Shown here piece by piece: positions 7,503 through 15,533 of a stretch of DNA of 24,428 bases (positions are counted from its first letter, which is position 1; each line of letters starts with the position of its first letter). The stretch comes from a virus: positions 1-24,428 of the IMG/VR virus record IMGVR_UViG_3300013132_002829. The stretch is one strand, 5' to 3'. Both the position numbers and the translations under genes were made by a program. Below the pieces are notes generated by a model. The model saw only the letters and a list, made by a program, of their open reading frames with translations, made no database searches and was not told the DNA's origin.

Positions 7503-7674
7503 CCCCCCCCCGGGAACCGTAATACGGATGGTAGTTGGAACAATTTCAGTAACAACGGGAACTTTTGGACTACGTCCTCTGGATCCAACTGGAACTTGAA
7601 TTACAATAACTCTACTTTCAATCAGAATACAAATAGTTCTCTGAACGGTTTTTCGGTTAGGTGTCTCAGAAATT
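7503..7674 (+). repeat. DGR template repeat (TR)
   Basis: The TR aligns to the VR from 7506 to 7674 (169 bases; the VR has three more). It begins with a run of nine Cs followed by GGG and ends with the 28 bases shared exactly with the VR (7647-7674). It has 17 AAC/AAT codons in the target reading frame, the normal substrate of adenine mutagenesis, while constant positions use A-poor codons (CGT, ACG, CTG, TCC, CCC). It lies just upstream of the RT gene. A frame of 90 codons (7455-7727) runs through it, but this reflects its protein-derived sequence and is probably not translated. Confidence 0.93.
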
Positions 7675-7684
7675 TAAAAAGTTT

Positions 7685-7714
7685 CCTCTATGTCAAAAAC
7701 ATAGAGGTTTTTTT
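7685..7714 (+). terminator. Hairpin with T tract between TR and RT gene
   Basis: CCTCTATG (7685-7692) pairs perfectly with CATAGAGG (7700-7707) over a seven-base loop, followed by seven Ts. It looks like an intrinsic terminator. It starts 10 bases after the TR and ends two bases before the RT start codon, so it may end the template RNA, limit RT expression, or act as a structural element of the DGR RNA. Confidence 0.7.
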
Positions 7715-7716
7715 GT

Positions 7717-8874
7717 ATGCAAAATGAAAAATTAACAAAAGATTTATTTTTAGCATATTATGAATGTAGAAAAAACAAAAGAAACACAACTAATGCTTTA
7801 AAATTTGAAATGAATTATGAAAGTAATTTATTTAAATTAAGGGATGAGTTGTTGGATGGTTCATATGAACCTAAAAGAAGTATTGCTTTTATTGTTAACA
7901 AACCTGTAAAAAGGGAAATATTTGCTGCTGATTTTAGGGATAGAATAATCCATCATTTTTTTATAATAAAAATGAACTTGCTTTTTGAAAAGACATTTAT
8001 AAATGATAGTTATGCTTGTAGAAAAAATAAAGGTGCTCATTATGGTGTTAAAAACATATACTCATATATAAAAGAATGTTCTAAAAATTATACAACTGAT
8101 TGTTTTATATTGAAGTTAGATGTTGAAGGGTTTTTTATGCATATAAATAGAGACATTCTATATAGAATGTTACATTTGTATATTACAGATAATTATTTTG
8201 AATCAGATAAAGAATTAATGTTTTTTTTGATTAAAAAAATAGTATATAACAACCCTATTAAAAATTGTATAATAAAAGGAAAAAAATCTGAATGGGTGTC
8301 ATTGCCAAAAACAAAATCTTTATTTGGTATGTTACCAGGATTTGGATTACCTATAGGTAATCTAACTAGTCAAGTTTTAGCAAATTTCTATATGAATCTA
8401 TTTGATAAATGGGTTTTAGAAAAAATGAATATTAAATACTATGGTAGATATGTTGATGATTTCATAATAATTAATAATGATAAAAATTATTTAATATCAT
8501 TAATACAAAAAATTAAAGTTTTTTTGGAAACAAATTTACTATTAAAAATCCATCCAAAAAAAATATTTCTACAACACTATAATAAAGGAGTTACCTTTTT
8601 AGGTTCTTATATTAAACCAAATAGAATTTACATTAAAAATTCAACAAAAGGTAATTTTTATGAAAAAATAAGACAAGTAAACTATATATTAAATAATGAA
8701 CCTAATAAAAATGATTTGAAAAAGATTGTATCTTCAATAAATTCATATTTAGGATTATTTAGAGCATATAAAACATTTAAATTAAGAAAAAAAATGATTA
8801 CTTTAATAGATAATAAGTTAAATTATATATCTAATATTTATAATTACAAAATAATCTTAAATAAAAAATTATGA
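7717..8874 (+). CDS. DGR reverse transcriptase
   Basis: A 385-residue RT of normal DGR length. It copies the TR RNA into cDNA with frequent errors at adenines, and the cDNA replaces the VR. Visible motifs: KREIFAADFRDRIIHHFF (66-82), motif A LKLDVEGFF with Asp135, the DGR-specific motif IGNLTSQ at 213-219 (other RTs usually have QGxxxSP), and the catalytic YVDD at 245-248. The thumb has HPKKIFLQHYNKGVTFLGSY. The start ATG lies two bases after the T tract of a hairpin and has no Shine-Dalgarno. Its TGA overlaps the next start as ATGA. All catalytic residues are intact, so the enzyme looks active. Confidence 0.96.
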   Translation: MQNEKLTKDLFLAYYECRKNKRNTTNALKFEMNYESNLFKLRDELLDGSYEPKRSIAFIVNKPVKREIFAADFRDRIIHHFFIIKMNLLFEKTFINDSYACRKNKGAHYGVKNIYSYIKECSKNYTTDCFILKLDVEGFFMHINRDILYRMLHLYITDNYFESDKELMFFLIKKIVYNNPIKNCIIKGKKSEWVSLPKTKSLFGMLPGFGLPIGNLTSQVLANFYMNLFDKWVLEKMNIKYYGRYVDDFIIINNDKNYLISLIQKIKVFLETNLLLKIHPKKIFLQHYNKGVTFLGSYIKPNRIYIKNSTKGNFYEKIRQVNYILNNEPNKNDLKKIVSSINSYLGLFRAYKTFKLRKKMITLIDNKLNYISNIYNYKIILNKKL

Positions 8875-9434
8875 ATGAAATTCAAATCGGATCTCAAATA
8901 TGGTCCACAGAAAATGCAACAATAACAAAATTTAGGAATGGTGATGATATTCCATTTGTGCCCAACATTAATGAATGGAATGAGTTAACATCACCAGCAT
9001 ATTGCATCAATGAAAACAATGATTATCTTTATAATTATTGGGTTATCACAGATGGTAGAAATGTTGCACCAATTGGTTGGAGAGTTCCAACAGATAATGA
9101 TTGGAATATATTAATTAATCTTGCCAATGGCAATGATGTTGCTGGGCATAAATTAAAATCAATTAATGGATGGACAGCAACAACCCAAAATATGGAAGGT
9201 GTTGAAACAACCATTAATGTTGGTGGAACAGATGAATTTGGGTTTAATGCAAAGCCAACTGGGTTTAGACATATGGATGGAAATTTTGCATTAGATTTAT
9301 TATCACCGTATTTCACACAAGAATCCATTGATGAAAATTTATGCAGATATGTATTTTTATTTTTTGGACATGAATTTGGCAAAGGTGGCATGTGGAAAAA
9401 AGATGGTTTTCCCATTAGATTAATAAAGGAATAA
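8871..9434 (+). CDS. Second FISUMP-domain protein, no matching VR
   Basis: A 187-residue protein that is nearly all FISUMP domain: IGSQIWSTENATITKFRNGD, CINENNDYLYNYWVITDGR, IGWRVPTDNDWNILINLANG, FGFNAKPTGFRHMDGNF and the closing GFPIRLIKE, which corresponds to GFSVRCLRN of the target. It lacks the N-terminal docking domain of the 6161 protein. Its C-terminal DNA shows no visible match to the TR, so it is not a current DGR target. It overlaps the RT stop (ATGA) and is therefore translated with it. It could be a fixed receptor-binding or capping partner, a target-specific chaperone-like paralogue, or a former target. Which of these applies cannot be told from the sequence. Confidence 0.8.
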   Translation: MNEIQIGSQIWSTENATITKFRNGDDIPFVPNINEWNELTSPAYCINENNDYLYNYWVITDGRNVAPIGWRVPTDNDWNILINLANGNDVAGHKLKSINGWTATTQNMEGVETTINVGGTDEFGFNAKPTGFRHMDGNFALDLLSPYFTQESIDENLCRYVFLFFGHEFGKGGMWKKDGFPIRLIKE

Positions 9435-9455
9435 TACCTTTTGATTATTTTTTAG

Positions 9456-9465
9456 ATATTTATAT
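9456..9465 (+). promoter_or_regulatory. ATATTTATAT box, candidate phage promoter
   Basis: An exact ATATTTATAT lies 19 bases before the sheath ATG, with an A-rich leader between. A weak AATAAT/ATTATT hairpin with a T tract just upstream (9433-9453) may end the DGR operon. Confidence 0.4.
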
Positions 9466-9484
9466 GAATAAATAATAAAAAATA

Positions 9485-12400
9485 ATGGCAAATCAAAAAG
9501 TATTCGTATCACCTGGCGTATATACATCTGAAACAGATTTAAGTTTTGTTTCACAGAGTATTGGTGTAACAACGTTAGGTATGGTAGGTGAGACAATCAA
9601 AGGACCAGCCTTTGAGCCCATCTTTATCACAAGTTATGATGAATTTCAAACTTTTTTTGGTGGAACATCACCAGAAAAGTATATCAACACGCAAATCCCA
9701 AAATATGAATCCGCATATATTGCAAAATCATATTTGCAACAATCAAACCAAATGTATGTTACAAGGATTTTGGGATTATCTGGTTATGATGCTGGTCCAT
9801 CATGGTCGATAACAACCATTGCAAATGTTAATAATTCAACCATTGGTTTAACTGGAACAACTGGTTTAGGTTCATCAATTTCTATTTCATTCACAGGAAC
9901 AACAGGAACAACAGGAACATTTGCAATTTCTGGGACTTATCCAAATGGAATGACTCTTACAACATTCTCATCTGACACTTATACAAATAGCACAGGTGCA
10001 GTATCAACTTTCTATGATGATTTGAAAGCATTTGCAAATGATGTGGCTGGTTCAAATACATTGACAGGGCAGACATCAACATATGGTTCAGTTCCGGTAT
10101 CAGTTTATAATTCAATAACAGGTTCAACCCAATCAGGTTTAACAGAATATAATTATTTTGATACAACAGTTTCATTGGATTCAAATGGTAAACCAGTTGA
10201 TGAAAATGATGTTTGGAATTATGCAACATTCACAAATGATTCAGGAAATGTTTATAATGGATTTTCTTTCTATTATAGAACATCTGCTTGGAATCAAGTT
10301 GCTGGTGCATTTACAGGAACAGTTACAGGAAATACTTATGTGTTCTCTGGAACAGCTTATACAGGTTATAGTGATATGGTTGTTGCAACCATTAGGTCAA
10401 GAGGTATTACAAGTTATTCATCCACTAATCATGGTCAAATATATTCATTGACAGGTAATACTCTAACAATTGATGGAGCAAATAGCCCAACAATGAGTGG
10501 TGATCCATTTGCAAATTTTGTGGTAAGTGGAAATACAACAGCCAGTTCAAATTTCACATTCAATGTATCATTAAAACCAACAAATTCAAACTATATAACA
10601 AATGTATTGGGAACTGATAATTTTGGAAAAGATAGAAATGATGTTCCAATCTTTGTTGAAGAGCATTATCCAACTTTATTAAACCAAGCATATAAACTTG
10701 GTTATATTAGAGGATTAAAAACAAGCATGCAATTTTTAAATTCTGCAAGGAATGGAGATGGCACTTCAATTGGTTGGTATCTTGAAAAATATCAATCACC
10801 AAAGACACCATTTGTTGTTTCAGAATTGAGAGGAAATAAGGTGTATAACTTATTCAAATTCATTTCAATATCTGATGGAAATAATGCCAACACAGAAGTT
10901 AAGGTTTCAATTGTGAATATGTCATTCAAGAATAGAACATTTGATGTATTGGTTAGAAGTTTTTATGATTCAGATACAGCACCAGTTGTTATTGAAAAAT
11001 ACACAAATTGCACATTGGATGAAACGCAGAATTCATTTATTGGAAAGAAGATTGGAACAAGTGATGGCAAATATAATCTAATTTCAAAATACATTATGCT
11101 TGAAATGGGCGATGAATTCCCCTATGATGCAATACCTTGCGGATTTATGGGTTATCCCCACAGAAAGTACGGAACAAAATTATCCCCTACCGTATTATAT
11201 AAGACAAAATATTATTTCAATAATGAAGAGGTTTATAATGAACCATTTGCTTCATCCAATGTGGTATCAGCAGATAATGTGAAAAGAACATATCTTGGAT
11301 TTTCAACAAGTCAAGGATATGATAATTCATTATTGATATATAAAGGAAAGCAAAATCCAAGTAGCATTATTGCTGATGGGACAGAATGGAATGTGGTTAC
11401 AAAAGGATTCCATATGGATTCAGGTGCAACCGTTGTTACCATTGCAAATGCTTATACAACAAGTGGGCAAACAGCATTTCAAGTTGGTGCAGGAAGTTTC
11501 AATGCTGAACCTGAAAGCAATTCAAATCCTTATTATTATTTATATTCAAGAAAGTTCACAATGCTTTTTGAAGGTGGTTTTGATGGATGGGATGCATATT
11601 CTGAAAAAAGAACAAATGGGGATTCTTATCAGATTGGTGGAACAGATTATATGAGAGGAGCATTATCTGTTTCTGGAAAATATGCTGCTGCAACTGGTCA
11701 AGGAACATTTAAGGAAATAACAGAAGGTGATGGCACAATTGATTTTGCAACAACAGACTATTATGCTTATCTTAAAGGAATTTTAACATTCCAGAATCCA
11801 GAATCAACAAATATAAATGTATTTGTCACTCCAGGCATAGATTATGTGAATAATAGCAACTTGGTTGAGAATGCCATTGATATGGTTGAATCAGATAGAG
11901 CAGATGCAATTTATATTGTTACAACACCTGATGCAAACTTATTAACAACAGATGTTAATAATGTAATATATCCACAAGAATCAATTGTATCATTAGAGGA
12001 AACAAATATAGATTCAAATTATACAGCAACATATTATCCTTGGATTTTGGTTAGAGACCAAGTGAATAATACACAAGTTTATATTCCGCCAACAGCAGAA
12101 GTTTGCAGAAACTTGGCACTAACTGATAACATAGCATTCCCTTGGTTTGCATCAGCAGGGTATAATAGAGGATTGGTAAATTCAGTTAAAGCAAGATTAA
12201 AGTTAACCCAAGATGATAGGGATACATTATATCAAGGAAGAATCAATCCAATTGCAACATTCTCTGATGTGAATACTGTAATCTGGGGAAATAAGACATT
12301 ACAAGTTAGAGAATCAGCATTGAATAGAATTAATGTTCGTAGGTTATTATTGCAAGCACGTAAATTAATCTCTGCGGTCGCTGTGAGGCTACTTTTTGAA

Positions 12401-12634
12401 CAAAATGACCAGATAGTCCGCCAACAGTTTTTGGATACAGTAAATCCAATCCTAGATGGCATTAGAAGAGATCGTGGTCTTACTGATTTCCGTGTTACAG
12501 TTTCATCTGACCCAGAGGATATAGATAGAAATACAATGAGTGGTAAAATTTATATTAAACCTACAAGGTCACTTGAATTTATTTCTTTAGAATTTGTCAT
12601 AACACCCACTGGCGCATCATTTGAAGATATTTAA
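9485..12634 (+). CDS. Contractile tail sheath protein (T4 gp18-like)
   Basis: A 1049-residue sheath subunit; six-fold rings of it contract to drive the tube through the host envelope. The N-terminus (VFVSPGVYTSETDLSFVSQS) is the signature of T4-type sheaths. The C-terminal 200 residues contain the conserved assembly domain: AFPWFASAGYNRGLV, GRINPIATF, then VRRLLLQARKLISAVAVRLLFEQND, and a final beta-strand region (GKIYIKPTRSLEFISLEFVI) that interlocks neighbouring subunits. It is much longer than T4 gp18 (about 660 residues). The extra length is mainly Gly/Thr/Ser-rich, beta-rich sequence at about 110-360, probably surface domains. The last codons (TGASFEDI) recur downstream of the next gene. 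A strong terminator follows. Confidence 0.95.
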   Translation: MANQKVFVSPGVYTSETDLSFVSQSIGVTTLGMVGETIKGPAFEPIFITSYDEFQTFFGGTSPEKYINTQIPKYESAYIAKSYLQQSNQMYVTRILGLSGYDAGPSWSITTIANVNNSTIGLTGTTGLGSSISISFTGTTGTTGTFAISGTYPNGMTLTTFSSDTYTNSTGAVSTFYDDLKAFANDVAGSNTLTGQTSTYGSVPVSVYNSITGSTQSGLTEYNYFDTTVSLDSNGKPVDENDVWNYATFTNDSGNVYNGFSFYYRTSAWNQVAGAFTGTVTGNTYVFSGTAYTGYSDMVVATIRSRGITSYSSTNHGQIYSLTGNTLTIDGANSPTMSGDPFANFVVSGNTTASSNFTFNVSLKPTNSNYITNVLGTDNFGKDRNDVPIFVEEHYPTLLNQAYKLGYIRGLKTSMQFLNSARNGDGTSIGWYLEKYQSPKTPFVVSELRGNKVYNLFKFISISDGNNANTEVKVSIVNMSFKNRTFDVLVRSFYDSDTAPVVIEKYTNCTLDETQNSFIGKKIGTSDGKYNLISKYIMLEMGDEFPYDAIPCGFMGYPHRKYGTKLSPTVLYKTKYYFNNEEVYNEPFASSNVVSADNVKRTYLGFSTSQGYDNSLLIYKGKQNPSSIIADGTEWNVVTKGFHMDSGATVVTIANAYTTSGQTAFQVGAGSFNAEPESNSNPYYYLYSRKFTMLFEGGFDGWDAYSEKRTNGDSYQIGGTDYMRGALSVSGKYAAATGQGTFKEITEGDGTIDFATTDYYAYLKGILTFQNPESTNINVFVTPGIDYVNNSNLVENAIDMVESDRADAIYIVTTPDANLLTTDVNNVIYPQESIVSLEETNIDSNYTATYYPWILVRDQVNNTQVYIPPTAEVCRNLALTDNIAFPWFASAGYNRGLVNSVKARLKLTQDDRDTLYQGRINPIATFSDVNTVIWGNKTLQVRESALNRINVRRLLLQARKLISAVAVRLLFEQNDQIVRQQFLDTVNPILDGIRRDRGLTDFRVTVSSDPEDIDRNTMSGKIYIKPTRSLEFISLEFVITPTGASFEDI

Positions 12635-12661
12635 TGATGGATATTTACAACAAAACCCCCA
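12604..12661 (+). repeat. Sheath 3' end, copy 1 (intact gene)
   Basis: The last codons of the sheath gene (TGASFEDI, stop), the following bases and the start of the terminator arm recur as a diverged copy at 14432-14490. The copies are collinear and share ACTGG, TCATTTGAAGATAT, TAATG, TTGGAT-like and AAACCCCCAT segments. Confidence 0.85.
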
Positions 12662-12695
12662 TTTCTTTAATTAGATTTGGGGGTTTTGTTTTTTG
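12650..12695 (+). terminator. Intrinsic terminator after the sheath gene
   Basis: ACAAAACCCCCA (12650-12661) pairs with TGGGGGTTTTGT (12678-12689), a perfect 12-base-pair stem over a 16-base loop, followed by a T tract. It begins 15 bases after the sheath stop. Confidence 0.85.
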
Positions 12696-12707
12696 ATTTA
12701 TTTTAGT

Positions 12708-12717
12708 ATATTTATAT
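12708..12717 (+). promoter_or_regulatory. ATATTTATAT box, candidate phage promoter
   Basis: An exact ATATTTATAT lies 16 bases before the homing endonuclease ATG and directly downstream of the sheath terminator, so the endonuclease gene appears to be its own transcription unit. Confidence 0.4.
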
Positions 12718-12733
12718 TCAAAAGAACTAGTAG

Positions 12734-14431
12734 ATGGAAAAAAAAGAAAAAAATCCAAAGTATTGGGAAAAAAGAAATTGTGTTCATTGTGGTAATGAAT
12801 TTGAAGTTAGAAAAATACTACCTAATAAATTATGTTCAGATGAATGTAGAAAAGAATGGGGATTAATAGATGTTAATAAACAGAATAGACTTGATTTAGC
12901 TAAAAAAGCAATGGTGGAAAAGTATGGGGTTGAGCATAATTTTCAACTTGAATCTGTTAAAAATAAAATAAAACAAACTTCAATTGAAAGATATGGATTT
13001 GACCATTATATGAAAAATGAAAATGAAAAGAATAGGATAATTTCATCAATGAAAGCAACTATTGAATTGAATAAAGATGAAATTGTTGCTAAGAGAAATA
13101 AAACAAAATTTGAAAAGTATGGTGATGAAAATTATAATAATAGGGATAAATTTAATACTACTTTGAATGAAAAGTATGGAGGATTTCATTTAAGGTTAGA
13201 TGAATTTAAAGATAAAGTGAAAAAGACAATGATGGATAGATATGGGGTTGATAGTTCATTTAAATTACAAAAAACAAAAGATAATATGAAGGCTCATATT
13301 TTAGAAAAATATGGGACACAAACATATCAACAATCTAATCATTATAAGGAAAAACAAGGTAAAATACGATTAGAAAATATTAGGAATAGAATGAATAATT
13401 TAGGTTTAATTTTATTAAATGATGAAATTGCTACAAAAGGGGTTGCAAAACTAAAATGTTCAAAATGTAATAGTATATTTGAGCACACACAATATTTTAG
13501 AAGTTATGTTATAAAATGTCCAGTTTGTAACCCAATTGTAAATAATAATAGTTTAAATGTTTTTTTTGAAGAAATAATGAATAAATATAATATTGAGTTT
13601 GTTAAAAACAATAGAACAATAATTAAACCATTTGAATTAGATTATTTTTTACCCCAACATAATATAGCATTTGAATTAAATGGTAATTATTATCATTCAG
13701 AATATGGTGGAGGAAAATTAAAAGGTTATCATATAAATAAAACAAATTTATGCAAAAATAAAAACATAAAATTAATTCACATTTTTGAAGATGAAATTAT
13801 TCATAATCCAGAAATTGTTGAATCAAAGATTATGGCATCAATTGGGAAATCTCCAATAGTTATAATAGGAAGAAAGACAGAGGTTAGGGATATATCAAAT
13901 GAAGATGTTTCAAATTTTTTAAACAAAAATCATATCCAAGGAAACATATCATCAAAAATAAAAATTGGATTATATTATGATGATAAATTGGTTTTTGTTT
14001 CAACATTTGGAAAACCAAGAATGGACAAGGATAAAAATTCTTATGAGTTATATAGATCCTGCTCCATAATTAACACATCCGTTATTGGGGGTTTTGGGAA
14101 ATGTTTGAAGTTTTTTATTAAAAAATATAACCCAAGTAGAATTATATCATATGCTGATATAAGATGGTCAGGTATTGATATTGATAACAATATTTATAAG
14201 AAAAACAATTTTGATTTTGTTTCAAAAACTCCCCCAAACTATTGGTATGTTTATAAGAAAAATTATCAAAATAGATTACATAGATATCAATTTAGAAAGA
14301 ATGTGTTAATTAAAGAAGGTTTTGATAAGAATAAAACAGAATCACAAATAATGTTTGAAAATGGTTATGATAAAATATGGGATTGTGGTTCATTAAAGTT
14401 TGAATTAAAATTAAATAAAAATAATAATTAA
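12734..14431 (+). CDS. Homing endonuclease, Vsr/EDxHD-like, with YG repeats
   Basis: A 565-residue free-standing homing endonuclease. Order of parts: a treble-clef-like zinc finger (Cys16, 19, 34, 38); six DNA-binding-type repeats carrying (E/D)(K/R)YG at about 55-210; a second finger pair (KCSKCNS, KCPVCNP); a Vsr-like nuclease core around 298-345 with FELDYFLPQHNIAFELNGNYYHS and LIHIFEDEI; and a 180-residue acetyltransferase-like C-terminal domain (FLNKNHIQGNISSKIKIGLY, ISYADIRWSG). Such proteins cut an allele lacking the gene so that repair copies the gene in. It sits at the 3' end of the sheath gene and is followed by a second copy of the sheath tail. A paralogue lies at 16446-18056 on the other strand. 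The family assignment is from motifs; the exact cut site is unknown. Confidence 0.85.
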   Translation: MEKKEKNPKYWEKRNCVHCGNEFEVRKILPNKLCSDECRKEWGLIDVNKQNRLDLAKKAMVEKYGVEHNFQLESVKNKIKQTSIERYGFDHYMKNENEKNRIISSMKATIELNKDEIVAKRNKTKFEKYGDENYNNRDKFNTTLNEKYGGFHLRLDEFKDKVKKTMMDRYGVDSSFKLQKTKDNMKAHILEKYGTQTYQQSNHYKEKQGKIRLENIRNRMNNLGLILLNDEIATKGVAKLKCSKCNSIFEHTQYFRSYVIKCPVCNPIVNNNSLNVFFEEIMNKYNIEFVKNNRTIIKPFELDYFLPQHNIAFELNGNYYHSEYGGGKLKGYHINKTNLCKNKNIKLIHIFEDEIIHNPEIVESKIMASIGKSPIVIIGRKTEVRDISNEDVSNFLNKNHIQGNISSKIKIGLYYDDKLVFVSTFGKPRMDKDKNSYELYRSCSIINTSVIGGFGKCLKFFIKKYNPSRIISYADIRWSGIDIDNNIYKKNNFDFVSKTPPNYWYVYKKNYQNRLHRYQFRKNVLIKEGFDKNKTESQIMFENGYDKIWDCGSLKFELKLNKNNN

Positions 14432-14490
14432 TCTACTGGTGCTTCATTTGAAGATATATAATGTTGGATTTTTCATACAAAAAACCCCCA
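14432..14490 (+). repeat. Sheath 3' end, copy 2 (displaced downstream of the endonuclease)
   Basis: Directly after the endonuclease TAA, and in the same frame, the codons TCT ACT GGT GCT TCA TTT GAA GAT ATA TAA encode STGASFEDI and stop. The sheath gene itself ends TGASFEDI and stop. Three codons differ from copy 1 within TGASFEDI and all three changes are silent (GGC/GGT, GCA/GCT, ATT/ATA). The downstream bases and the C-rich terminator arm also match. This is probably the original sheath end of the recipient, displaced when the endonuclease entered. Confidence 0.85.
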
Positions 14491-14512
14491 TCTTTTTAGG
14501 TGGGGGTTTTTA
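14480..14512 (+). terminator. Intrinsic terminator after the endonuclease
   Basis: AAAAACCCCCA (14480-14490) pairs with TGGGGGTTTTT (14501-14511) over a 10-base loop. It is homologous to the sheath terminator at 12650 and belongs to the duplicated segment. Confidence 0.85.
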
Positions 14513-14577
14513 CTTTTATGATGTACAACACATTCATTTACTTTTATTTGATAAATTTTTATTTTTTTTAAAAAAAA

Positions 14578-15501
14578 ATGAAACAATTATCAAAAAAACA
14601 AACATCTGAAAAAACAAATATAGCATTATATATTTTATTTGGATTATTCTTTGCTTTTTTTTTAGGTATGATTAATACCCCAAACAATTTAAATAATATA
14701 AAGCAAAGTTTTTCACCAGTAATAAGAACTGAAACAATTTATGTGCAAAAAGTAATAATGCCAATAACAATTCAAAAAGATTCAGATATTGTAAATGAAC
14801 CTAAAAAACCTATAGAACAATCTACACCTATCATTGAAACTAATAATACACAAGATGAGTCTAAAGGGATGACTATTGTTAATGATGATTTCTATGATGG
14901 TAGAGCATATGGTTATAATATAAGAAAAAAAAATAAGTCTGAACTAAGAGAATTTTTGAAGATAAATGGTTTTAGAAATTTAAACAGTAGTTCATTATTT
15001 GAAATGAGAAGAATGTGGATGGCATACCAATATGAAGGTATGCTAATGAACTTGCATTTAATGACTGATTTTCCAATATCTATGTTATATTCATTTTTCA
15101 TAATTGAAGGCACTAGTAATGGTGTTGAGAGTGAGTTATGGAGATTACATGCTAATGCTGGGGGTATGAAGTCATTCAAAGGATATGGTCACACCACCTA
15201 TAAAACAGAAGAAGTTATAAAAGGAAAAAGAAAGACAATAAGGGCAAAATTCTTAAAGGCAAATTCTACAAAAGAAGGTATTGAAGCCTGGGCAAAGGTA
15301 TTGAATTCTGGAAGGTATTATGAATGTAAAAAAGCAAATTATGAATTGCCAAAAAAGGAATTGTATGAGAGTATATGCAAGTGTATTTATGAATCAGGAT
15401 ATCATACTGACCCAAAATATAAATTGAGAGCAAAATTTATGGCAGAGTTTTGGAAACTTAAAACAAATAACTTTCCAAAGATTATTGTTGAAGAATTCTA
15501 A
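14578..15501 (+). CDS. Membrane-anchored GH73-type glucosaminidase (lysin)
   Basis: A 307-residue protein. Residues 14-33 form one hydrophobic segment after a Lys-rich start, consistent with an N-terminal membrane anchor (or uncleaved signal anchor). Residues 45-105 are a linker. Residues 120-295 form a GH73 N-acetylglucosaminidase domain: FIIEGTSNG with the likely catalytic Glu177, HANAGGMKSFKGYGH (191-205), then AWAKVLNSGRYY and GYHTDPKY (274-281), the typical GYxTDPxY end motif. It would hydrolyse the glycan chains of peptidoglycan, either for lysis or for tail entry. It lies between sheath and tube with a homing endonuclease on either side (the HAD-like gene also intervenes), so it may be an accessory gene rather than the main endolysin. 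No obvious promoter is seen. Confidence 0.85.
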   Translation: MKQLSKKQTSEKTNIALYILFGLFFAFFLGMINTPNNLNNIKQSFSPVIRTETIYVQKVIMPITIQKDSDIVNEPKKPIEQSTPIIETNNTQDESKGMTIVNDDFYDGRAYGYNIRKKNKSELREFLKINGFRNLNSSSLFEMRRMWMAYQYEGMLMNLHLMTDFPISMLYSFFIIEGTSNGVESELWRLHANAGGMKSFKGYGHTTYKTEEVIKGKRKTIRAKFLKANSTKEGIEAWAKVLNSGRYYECKKANYELPKKELYESICKCIYESGYHTDPKYKLRAKFMAEFWKLKTNNFPKIIVEEF

Positions 15502-15509
15502 TTATTAGA

Positions 15510-15520
15510 ATATTTATTAT
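15510..15520 (+). promoter_or_regulatory. Variant ATATTTATTAT box
   Basis: A one-base-longer variant of the ATATTTATAT box lies 13 bases before the ATG at 15534. It is weaker evidence than the exact copies. Confidence 0.25.
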
Positions 15521-15533
15521 ATAAAATAATAAT

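Noticed and set aside
7455-7727. A 90-codon plus-strand frame through the template repeat
   Set aside because: The TR mimics the target's coding frame by descent. There is no sensible N-terminus, and the frame continues through the terminator-like hairpin into the RT start.
9957-10229. Minus-strand and alternate-frame open stretches inside the sheath, tape measure and last tail gene
   Set aside because: They are shadows of well-supported genes and show no recognisable protein features.
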